Assembly (NCBI GenBank): GCA_045805605.1
Contig: JBJMKX010000022.1
Span: 16,862 to 80,861 of the forward strand
Reading direction: 5' to 3'
Source: DATBDE01 sp045805605
Lineage (GTDB): Bacteria > Actinomycetota > Thermoleophilia > Solirubrobacterales > Solirubrobacteraceae
Length of the DNA: 64,000 nt
Shown: piece by piece, positions 33,722 through 40,856 of the stretch
How the letters are laid out: every line of letters begins with the position of its first letter
How positions within the stretch are numbered: position 1 is the stretch's first letter
Made by a program: the position numbers and the translations under genes
The notes under the pieces: generated by a model
The model's input: only the letters and a program-made list of their open reading frames with translations
Told to the model about the DNA's origin: nothing
Databases searched by the model: none

Positions 33722-34096
33722 GTGGAGGGCGAGCGGCTTGACCTCGTCTACCGGGTCCTCGACCTGCAGCTCGTCGACGTGGACGGCCGGCGCTGCGGCA
33801 AGGTCGACGACGTGGAGCTGTCGGGCGAGCCGCTGCGCGCAACCGCGCTGCTGTCGGGTACCGGCACGTTTCCCGACCGTCTGCCGCGACGGCTGCTGCC
33901 GCGCCTGGCGCGCCGCCTCGTGGGCCGGTTCGTGCTCGGTGGGAACGTCGTGCGCATCCCGTGGGAGGACATCGACGAGATCGGGGCCACCGTGCGCCTG
34001 CGGCGCAAGGCGGTCGACCTCGGGCTCGGTCAGGGCGACGACGAGCTCGCGCCGGTGATCGGGCGACTGCTGCTGGCCCGGCCGGAGGGGCCGTGA
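33722..34096 (+). CDS. PRC-barrel-like protein
   Basis: The 124-residue protein (GTG start) has a beta-rich N-terminal segment (LVYRVLDLQLVDVDGRRCGKVDDVELSGEPLRATALLSG) resembling a PRC barrel, and a C-terminal VVRIPWEDIDEIGATVRLRRKAVDLGL. Such domains also occur in MgtE- and Nramp-associated proteins. No membrane segment. Co-transcription with the transporter suggests a cytoplasmic regulatory subunit. The stop overlaps the next GTG by 4 nt. Confidence 0.6.
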   Translation: MEGERLDLVYRVLDLQLVDVDGRRCGKVDDVELSGEPLRATALLSGTGTFPDRLPRRLLPRLARRLVGRFVLGGNVVRIPWEDIDEIGATVRLRRKAVDLGLGQGDDELAPVIGRLLLARPEGP

Positions 34097-34338
34097 AGCT
34101 GTCCGACCTCCAACGCTGTCGGGTGGTCGACGAGGCCGGCGAGCGAATCGGCCACCTGTTCGACGTCGCATGCGAGCTGCGCACGCACGACGAGCCTCCG
34201 GCGGTCACGACGCTGCTGGTCGGCCGGGCGGGCCTGGCTCGCCGGCTCGGGATCGGCCGCGGGCGGGCCGAAGAGGTGCCGGCCGGCGATGTCGTCGAGA
34301 TTCGCGACCGCGAGGTGGTCGTTCGACGGCGGCATTGA
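34093..34338 (+). CDS. Small PRC-barrel-like protein
   Basis: The 81-residue protein reads VKLSDLQRCRVVDEAGERIGHLFDVACELR followed by a short beta-rich stretch ending VPAGDVVEIRDREVVVRRRH. The R-V-V-D-x-x-G-x-x-I-G-H-L pattern is the PRC-barrel core. It overlaps the previous gene and is last in the transporter operon. Confidence 0.6.
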   Translation: MKLSDLQRCRVVDEAGERIGHLFDVACELRTHDEPPAVTTLLVGRAGLARRLGIGRGRAEEVPAGDVVEIRDREVVVRRRH

Positions 34339-34359
34339 TTGCTCGTAGACTGTACGGAA

Positions 34360-35007
34360 ATGGCCGAAGCCGTCACCGGCAAGCGCCGCTACGACTCCTC
34401 GCGCAGGCGCGCGCAGGCCCAGTCGACGCGCCACGACATCCTCGCCGCGGCCCAGCGCCTGTTCGAGCGCCACGGGTACGCGGCCACGACGATGGAGGCG
34501 ATCGCGGCCGAGGCCGGCGTTGCGCTGAAGACCGTCTACGTCGCCTTCGAGACCAAGAGCGGGCTGTTGCGCGCGCTCTGGAACCATCTGCTGCGCGGCG
34601 GCCAGGACGACGTGCCGATCGGCGAGCAGCAGTGGTATCGCCGGCTCGTCGCAGAGCCGGACGCGGAGCGCCAGATCCGGATGACCGCGCGCAACTCGCG
34701 CCTCGTCAAGGTCCGCATCGCCGGCGTGCTGGAGGTGATCAGAAGCGCCGCCCCGCTCGATCCCGAGATCGCCGGCCTGTGGCGCCGCATCCAGCGCGAC
34801 TTCCACGCGAACCAGGGCGTGATCGTCGTGAGCCTCCAGGCCAATCGCGCGCTGCGGGCGGGTCTGAGCGCCGAGCGGGCCACCGACATCCTGTGGACGC
34901 TCAACCACCCCAATCTCTGGCAGCTGCTGGTGGACGAGCGGGGGTGGACCCCTGAGCAGTACGAGGCGTGGCTGTTCGAGACCGCCCGGGCACAGCTCCT
35001 GGGCTGA
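34360..35007 (+). CDS. TetR-family transcriptional regulator
   Basis: From ATG 34360 the protein is 215 residues (MAEAVTGKRRYDSSRRRAQAQ). The HTH is at about residues 24-68: TRHDILAAAQRLFERHGYAATTMEAIAAEAGVALKTVYVAFETKSGLL. The helical ligand domain ends WTLNHPNLWQLLVDERGWTPEQYEAWLFETA, a tail seen in many actinobacterial TetRs. No clear operator is seen. It lies 45 nt upstream of dinB but is probably separate from it because of the SOS box between them. Confidence 0.87.
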   Translation: MAEAVTGKRRYDSSRRRAQAQSTRHDILAAAQRLFERHGYAATTMEAIAAEAGVALKTVYVAFETKSGLLRALWNHLLRGGQDDVPIGEQQWYRRLVAEPDAERQIRMTARNSRLVKVRIAGVLEVIRSAAPLDPEIAGLWRRIQRDFHANQGVIVVSLQANRALRAGLSAERATDILWTLNHPNLWQLLVDERGWTPEQYEAWLFETARAQLLG

Positions 35008-35037
35008 AATCGGCCTTGCATACCGCCGCCTGCGGGG

Positions 35038-35051
35038 CGAACATACGTTCG
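35038..35051. promoter_or_regulatory. LexA/SOS box CGAAC-N4-GTTCG
   Basis: CGAACATACGTTCG is a perfect match to the Gram-positive/actinobacterial SOS box. It ends one base before the GTG of dinB, so LexA binding would cover the transcription or translation start. A possible -35 TTGCAT lies at 35016-35021. Confidence 0.8.
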
Positions 35052-35052
35052 T

Positions 35053-36258
35053 GTGAGCGAGGCCACCATCCTGCATGCCGACCTCGACGCGTTCTTCGCC
35101 TCGGTCGCCCAGCGGAACGACCCGACGCTTCGTGGCAAGCCCGTCGTGGTCGGGGGCGGCGTGGTCCTGGCCGCCAGCTACGAGGCCCGGGCGTACGGCG
35201 TGCGCTCGGCAATGGGCGGCCGGGCGGCGCGACGGCTGTGCCCGCGCATGGTCGTGGTCTCGCCGGACTTCACGGCGTACGTCGAGGCCAGCCGCGCCGT
35301 GGCCGCCATCTTCGACGAGACCGCGCCGCTGGTGGAGCGCCTGTCGATCGACGAGGCCTTCCTCGACGTCCGCGGTTTGGAGCGGATCGGCGGCACGCCG
35401 GTGGAGATCGCGCGGCGGCTGCGGCGCGAGGTCCGGGAGCGGGTGGGGCTGCCGATCTCGATCGGGGTGGCCCCGAACAAGAGCCTCGCGAAGATGGCCA
35501 GCGCGGCGGCCAAGCCCGACGGGCTGCTCGTCGTGCCGGCCGGCGGCGAGCGGGCGTTCCTGGACCCTCTGCCGGTCGAGGCGCTATGGGGCGTCGGGCC
35601 GGCGACGGCCGCCCGGCTGAGCGAGTGGGGCCTCGCCCGGGTGGCGCAGCTCGTCCGGCTCGACCGGCGCGCGCTGCAGGCGATCGTCGGTCGGGCGGCC
35701 GGCGCGCACCTGCACGCACTCGTGCACGGGCGCGACCCGCGGCCGGTGCGGGCGCGGGAGGGCCGGGGGTCCTTCGGTTCGCAGAGCGCGCTCGGGACGC
35801 GGCCGAAGTCGCCTGAGGCGATTGACGCCACCCTGCTGGCGCTCGTCGAGCGGGTCACGCGCCGCATGCGCGCCAAGGGCCGCGCCGGGCGCACGGTCGT
35901 GCTGCGCCTCCGCTTCGGCGACTTCTCGCGGGCGACGCGCTCGCGCACGCTCCCGCGCTCGACCGCCACGACGCGCACGGTGCTCGAAGCGGCGCGTCTC
36001 CTCTACGCCGACGCGCGGCCGACGATCGAGCGGCGCGGACTGACGCTCATCGGGATCGCGGTGGCCAACCTCGACCGGCGCAACGCTGGGGTGCAGCTCG
36101 AGCTGCCCCTCGACGGCGCGTCGGTGGATGCGCTCGACGCGGTCGTCGACGAGGTGCGCGATCGCATCGGCCCGAAGGCGCTGACACGGGCGACGCTGCT
36201 GCATCGCGACGCGCGCCTGGCGGCGTGGCTGTTCCCCGACGAGGACCCCGAGCTCTAG
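35053..36258 (+). CDS. dinB: DNA polymerase IV (Y-family)
   Basis: This 401-residue error-prone polymerase starts ATILHADLDAFFASVAQRNDP, with the catalytic Asp of palm motif 1, and has SYEARAYGVRSAMGGRAARRLCP, VERLSIDEAFLDV (catalytic DE pair) and GLPISIGVAPNKSLAKMASAAAKPDG. A little-finger domain follows; QLELPL near residue 355 resembles a beta-clamp binding motif. It copies damaged DNA. Expression is probably LexA-controlled by the SOS box covering its start. Start at GTG 35053. Confidence 0.93.
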   Translation: MSEATILHADLDAFFASVAQRNDPTLRGKPVVVGGGVVLAASYEARAYGVRSAMGGRAARRLCPRMVVVSPDFTAYVEASRAVAAIFDETAPLVERLSIDEAFLDVRGLERIGGTPVEIARRLRREVRERVGLPISIGVAPNKSLAKMASAAAKPDGLLVVPAGGERAFLDPLPVEALWGVGPATAARLSEWGLARVAQLVRLDRRALQAIVGRAAGAHLHALVHGRDPRPVRAREGRGSFGSQSALGTRPKSPEAIDATLLALVERVTRRMRAKGRAGRTVVLRLRFGDFSRATRSRTLPRSTATTRTVLEAARLLYADARPTIERRGLTLIGIAVANLDRRNAGVQLELPLDGASVDALDAVVDEVRDRIGPKALTRATLLHRDARLAAWLFPDEDPEL

Positions 36259-36279
36259 GGGCAGCCGCGAGCGCCCGGC

Positions 36280-37608
36280 TCACCGCCGCAGCGCCAGCCG
36301 CCAGGTGCGCAGGTACGCCTCGGCCGACCGGAACAGCACCGCCACCGCCTCACTGCCCCTCCGGCTGGAGCGCATGTCGGCCAAGAGGTCGGCGAACAGC
36401 GCGTAGTGGGCGACGCCGTCGACGTTGAGGTCGAACGTCCGCTCACCGGTGCGCTGCCGGTCGAAGACCACTTCCCGTCGATCGACCGGAACGGATAGCG
36501 CAGCGGGTTGACGCCCGCGTCGGGGCGCGGGCCCGGCAGCGCGGCGAAGCCCCCGGTGTCGCTGCCGAGGCCGACCCCGGCACCGCGCACGCGCCGGCTG
36601 AGCCGGGCGAGCTCGACCACCCGCGCTGCCAGCGGCCCGGCGGTGTCCGGACGGGAGACCGCGAAGCCACCGGTCGCATACAGCCGCCGCAGGTCCTTCC
36701 CGGGCCAGGTCCCGCCCGTATCGGTGTGGCTCGACACCAGCGGGTAGCGCCGGCGCTCGGCCATTAGCAGCACCCTCGCGCGCGCCCGCTCGCTCAGGTG
36801 ATCGACCTCGATGAGCATGTGCAAGTCCATCATTCGCATCACGAGGTGGCGGCCGAGTGCCGTGAGCCCCCGCGCGTTGCACTGCCGGCCCGGCGGATAG
36901 GACGGCATGCCCTCGTCGGCGATCGGCTGGGTGATCGGGAAGAAGCTCGCGAGGACCTGGAGCTCGCCCTGGGTGAGGGTGTCGACCTCCTCCCCCTCAC
37001 CGGCCTGCGGGCACGACCCGGTCCGGAACCAGCGGCCGGTCTGCAGGCGGTTGAAGGTGTTGATGAACGCGCCCCTGGCGCCGCCCTCGAGGGCGGCGCC
37101 CGCGAACGCGTTGTCGATCCAATGCGCGATGAACAGGCTGCGCACGCCCAGGCGCCTGAACGCCTCCAGGCGGCGGTCGACCTGGGCGACGCTGCCGAAT
37201 CGCCGCCGGCTCGCTGCACGTGTGCGACCGCACCGGCTCGACGCGGCAGATCGGCTCGTCCTCGACGGTCTGGGCGACGATCAGCCGCTCACCGGCCAGC
37301 CATGCGCGCTGCAGCCAGACGTAGTACGACTGCTGGTGGGTCATGGTGTCGTGCGTCGGCCAGCCGGCGAACGTGGGCCAGCCGTGGGTGTCGTGGGTCC
37401 CGAAGGGCAGGCCGTCGCGCAGCAGGTTGCCGGTGACGTCCAGGCTGCCGTCGGCGCCGTGCTCGCCCGCGTCCTGGCCGAGCGCGTCGGTCCGGGTGAA
37501 CGGGCTGCCGATGGCGCCGGGCTGCGCGTCGTCGGCGCGCGCGGCGGACGCGAGGGCGAGCGCCGCAAGGGCGCCGGCGACGGCGCTCGCACGGAGGACC
37601 CCGAGCAT
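36280..37608 (-). pseudogene. Secreted M19 (membrane dipeptidase-like) gene with two frameshifts
   Basis: The gene begins near ATG 37608 with a signal peptide (SAVAGALAALALASAARA) and continues through FGTHDTHGWPTFAGWPTHDT. The frame changes near 37200 (after PVRSHTCSEP to FGSVAQVDRRLEAF), then runs through WIDNAFAGAALEGG, LIEVDHLSERARARV and YPLVSSHTDTGG to about 36475, where a second change gives VVFDRQRTGERTFDLNVDGVAHYALFADLL and the stop at 36280. The three pieces together make one dipeptidase-like hydrolase of about 440 residues. Either it is a decayed gene or the sequence has single-base indels. If intact, it would be exported and zinc-dependent. Confidence 0.7.
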
Positions 37609-37726
37609 CGGGCCGTACGGTAACCGGCTGGCGGCCTGGCACAGTGCACGGGCATGCATGCCGCGCCGCGCTGCCGCCGTCGCTGCGCGGCCTGTTCAGC
37701 GCGGTGAGAGCCGTGCCGCCCCGCGC

Positions 37727-38143
37727 TCAGCCCGGCTCTCGCGACTCGGTCGGGAGCGGCCGGTCGGTGACGATCGCACGCGCCTGCTCGAGAGCGAGCT
37801 CGGCCTTGTCGGGACTTAGGTGGGCGGCGAAGACCTGTGCCCTCGTGGCCTCGTCGTGCTGTGCCTGCAGCGCCTTCTGGGTGCCGTCGGTGCCGATCTT
37901 GATCCCGAGATAGGCGCCGACGATCGATCCGATGACGCCGACCGCGGCGGTGGCGATGGGGGCCGCGTTCCCGGGGTCCGCGATCAATGCCCCGCCCGCC
38001 AGCACCCCGATGACGATCACCCCCGCGATCAGCGCGATCAGACCCCCGACGAGCTTGACCTCGTCCAGCGGCAAGCGCCTGGCCGAACGACGGCCAGACG
38101 CCGGACCTTGGGACGCGGTGGGAGGATTGGGCGGTGCGGCCAC
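37727..38143 (-). CDS. Membrane protein with two TM segments and helical tail
   Basis: The 138-residue protein has a basic N terminus, TM1 (about residues 28-55, VKLVGGLIALIAGVIVIGVLAGGALI), a Gly-rich TM2 (about 63-84, IATAAVGVIGSIVGAYLGIKIG), then a cytoplasmic helix (TQKALQAQHDEATRAQVFAAHLSPDKAELALEQARAI). No family is recognised. Confidence 0.6.
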   Translation of the reverse strand: MAAPPNPPTASQGPASGRRSARRLPLDEVKLVGGLIALIAGVIVIGVLAGGALIADPGNAAPIATAAVGVIGSIVGAYLGIKIGTDGTQKALQAQHDEATRAQVFAAHLSPDKAELALEQARAIVTDRPLPTESREPG

Positions 38144-38274
38144 CGCGCCGCGACGCTAGACCCACGCCTGAGAGGTGTCAACGCGCGGGAGAGGGCGTGC
38201 GCTGCACGTGACGAAAGTCACTTGGCGCGGGAAGGGGCCCGTGGGATGATCGGCGGTACGGGAGGTAGCCGCGG

Positions 38275-39861
38275 ATGGAGCGAAGGAAGCCGGGATGGCT
38301 GACGGTCCGAAAGAGATGTGATGTGGGTGAGCCGCTTGGCTCCGAGAGGAGGCGACCGCGATGGCAGCCAGGGCTGGTGTCGATCCTCTCGCTTGCCGTC
38401 TGGCTCGGCCCGGTCGCTCTTGCCCGCGCGACGTTTCCCGGTACCTCGGGCTCCAATGGCGTCCTTGCCTATGAGCGAACCACCAATTCACCCGCGATCG
38501 GCGTGGTGAACGAGGATGGAACGGGCCGAAACGATGGCCTGATCGCCGTCGGCCCGACCGATCGCGATCCGTCGTGGAACGCTGCCGCCGACCGACTCGC
38601 GTTCACCAGCACGCGTGACGGAAACGAAGAGATCTACACCGCGGACGCAAACGGCGGGGATCAGCGCCGGCTCACGTTCGACGCCGCCCGCGACAACGAC
38701 CCGTCGTGGTCGCCCGAAGGGACCCAGATCGCGTTCATGAGCACGCGAAATGGCAATCCGGACATCTACGTCATGAACACGGACGGCAGCGGCATACGCC
38801 GCCTGACGTCTGACCCGGGAGCCGACCAGCAGCCGGCCTGGGCACCCGACGGCTCGCTCATCGCCTTCACCTCATCGCGCAACGGGAGTCGTGACATCTT
38901 CGTGATGAGTCCGGACGGCGGGGTCCAGCGTCCCTTGACCACCTCGGCTGCGACCGACGCCGACCCGTCGTGGTCACCGGACGCCACGCAGCTCGCGTAC
39001 ACGGAAGGTGAGCCCGGCAGCTTCGATGTGTTCGCGATGAGCCGTGACGGCACGGACATGCGTCAGTTGACCACGAGCCCCCGCGAGGATCTGTTCCCGG
39101 CCTGGTCGCCGGACGGCCGCGAGATCGCGTTCACAAGCAGTCGCAGCGGCACCTACGGGTTGTTTGTCATGCCGGCCAACGGGGAGGTCGCCGGAGGGCA
39201 GGCCAGAGGGATCGGCGTCGCCGGAGTGGATGAGAGCTGGGCGCCGTTGCCGCCGCCCGTGCCGGTGCCGGTTGCGAAGCAAACGGTCAACATCGCGCCG
39301 GTCTTCGGCACGGTGGAGGTACAGACGCCGACCGCGGTCGGGCAGGCGGCGATGGGCGTGCCGCTCCAAGATCCGGCAAGCATTCCCGTCGATTCCACCA
39401 TCCACGCCGACCACGCCATCGTCGCGCTCGAGGCCAACACGGGATCGCAAGAAGCCCCCGACATCACCACGGCCCTCGCCGGAGGGACGACCTTCAAGCT
39501 GTCGCAACCCGCCGACGCCGGGGGCGAGACGACGCTCGATATGACCGATCCGCGCCCCAGCTGCGCAAGCTCGGCGGCGCGCAGCGCGCGGCGCCATCGC
39601 CATCGCCATCGGCGCGGGCCGCGGCTGAGGGTGAGGACGCACCACCACCTCCGAACGCGGAACCATGACGCCGACGCGAGCGCAAACGGCACCGCATGGA
39701 CCATGCAGCTGCTGTGCGATGGCACGCTGATCAGGGTCACCACGGGGGTGGTCACGGTGACCGACCGGGCCAGCGGGCGGACGGTGCGCGTCGCGGCCAG
39801 CCGCCGCCGCCTCCATGGTCGGAGGGGAGTCGTGGGTCACTACTTCGTCCCCAAGCGATGA
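38275..39861 (+). CDS. Secreted TolB-type beta-propeller with FecR-like C-terminal region
   Basis: The 528-residue protein has a long basic N terminus and a hydrophobic export segment at about residues 35-51 (VSILSLAVWLGPVALARA). Residues about 65-320 contain repeated WSPDG/AFTSSR and DIYVMNTDGSG-type blades (PD40/TolB propeller). The C-terminal 200 residues have TVNIAPVFGTVEVQTP and SIPVDSTIHADHAIVALEA, then QLLCDGTLIRVTTGVVTVTDRASGRTVRV, a FecR-like module I know from Thermoleophilia surface proteins. Its stop overlaps the start of the SIR2 gene by 4 nt (ATGA), so it belongs to that operon. Confidence 0.8.
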   Translation: MERRKPGWLTVRKRCDVGEPLGSERRRPRWQPGLVSILSLAVWLGPVALARATFPGTSGSNGVLAYERTTNSPAIGVVNEDGTGRNDGLIAVGPTDRDPSWNAAADRLAFTSTRDGNEEIYTADANGGDQRRLTFDAARDNDPSWSPEGTQIAFMSTRNGNPDIYVMNTDGSGIRRLTSDPGADQQPAWAPDGSLIAFTSSRNGSRDIFVMSPDGGVQRPLTTSAATDADPSWSPDATQLAYTEGEPGSFDVFAMSRDGTDMRQLTTSPREDLFPAWSPDGREIAFTSSRSGTYGLFVMPANGEVAGGQARGIGVAGVDESWAPLPPPVPVPVAKQTVNIAPVFGTVEVQTPTAVGQAAMGVPLQDPASIPVDSTIHADHAIVALEANTGSQEAPDITTALAGGTTFKLSQPADAGGETTLDMTDPRPSCASSAARSARRHRHRHRRGPRLRVRTHHHLRTRNHDADASANGTAWTMQLLCDGTLIRVTTGVVTVTDRASGRTVRVAASRRRLHGRRGVVGHYFVPKR

Positions 39862-40856
39862 CGTCGATGGAGGACAGTCGGCGCTCCGCCGACGCCGGCC
39901 TGATCGGCGCCGACCTCGACCAGCATTACCGCATGGTCGTCCGCGCCCTGCAGCGCGGTCGGGTGGTCCCCCTTCTGGGCGCGGGCGCGAACCTGTGCGA
40001 CCGGCCTTCAGGCCACGAGACCGACACGCGCCCATGGGCCCCCGGACAACAGCTGCCCAGCGGTGCGGAGCTCTCGCAGTGGTTGTCGCGCGAGTTCGAC
40101 TATCCCTCGACGGACAGCTGGAACCTGCCGCGGGTATCGCAGTACATCGACGCAATCGACGGCGACGGCCCGCTCTACGACAGCCTGCGTGAAGCTTTCA
40201 TCGGAGACTGCGAGCCGGGCTCGCTGCATCACCTGCTGGCGGATCTGCCAACGCTCTTGGGCACCCGAGAGAACGGCGGGCGCTACCAGCTCATCGTCAC
40301 CACCAACTACGACGACGCGATCGAGCGAGCGTTTCACCAGCACGATCCCCCGGAGCCGTTCGACCTCGTGGTCTATCTCGCCGGGCGCCGCGAGCGCGGC
40401 CATTTCATTCACATCCCGCCGGCGGCCGAGCCTCGGCTCATCGAGCGCCCCAACGAGTACACCGAGCTCTCCCTGCGTACGCGCACGGTGATCATGAAGG
40501 TCCACGGCGCCGTGGACCGCGAGGACGAGGAACGCGACAGCTTCGTGATCACCGAGGACGACTACATCGATTTCCTCTCCCGTACCAACCTCTCGGCGCT
40601 CGTTCCGGCGCCCCTTCTGGCCGCGATGTTCTCGAGCCACTTCCTGTTTCTCGGCTACAGCCTGCATGACTGGAACCTGCGCGTGATCCTGCACCGGATC
40701 TGGAGCGAGCAGACCCACGACTACGCCGATTGGTCGATCCAGCATCCGGTCAACCCAGTCGAGCAGCGGCTGTGGGCCAAGCGCAGCGTCGACGTCCAGG
40801 ACATACCCCTGCACGAGTACGTCACCGAGTTGCGGCGGCGTCTCACGGCAGGGTGA
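39858..40856 (+). CDS. SIR2-like NAD-binding domain protein
   Basis: The 332-residue cytosolic protein shows RGRVVPLLGAGANLC (NAD-binding GAGAN, residues 41-45), VTTNYDDAIERAF with Asn150, IMKVHGAVDRE with His216, and ITEDDYIDFL plus FLFLGYSLHDWN. Asn and His correspond to the catalytic pair of SIR2 NADases of bacterial immunity (Thoeris, Avs-, DSR-type). Its start overlaps the propeller stop and its stop overlaps the STAND-CHASE2 start. In known systems such SIR2 effectors deplete NAD on activation by a STAND partner. Here that is an inference. Confidence 0.85.
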   Translation: MTSMEDSRRSADAGLIGADLDQHYRMVVRALQRGRVVPLLGAGANLCDRPSGHETDTRPWAPGQQLPSGAELSQWLSREFDYPSTDSWNLPRVSQYIDAIDGDGPLYDSLREAFIGDCEPGSLHHLLADLPTLLGTRENGGRYQLIVTTNYDDAIERAFHQHDPPEPFDLVVYLAGRRERGHFIHIPPAAEPRLIERPNEYTELSLRTRTVIMKVHGAVDREDEERDSFVITEDDYIDFLSRTNLSALVPAPLLAAMFSSHFLFLGYSLHDWNLRVILHRIWSEQTHDYADWSIQHPVNPVEQRLWAKRSVDVQDIPLHEYVTELRRRLTAG

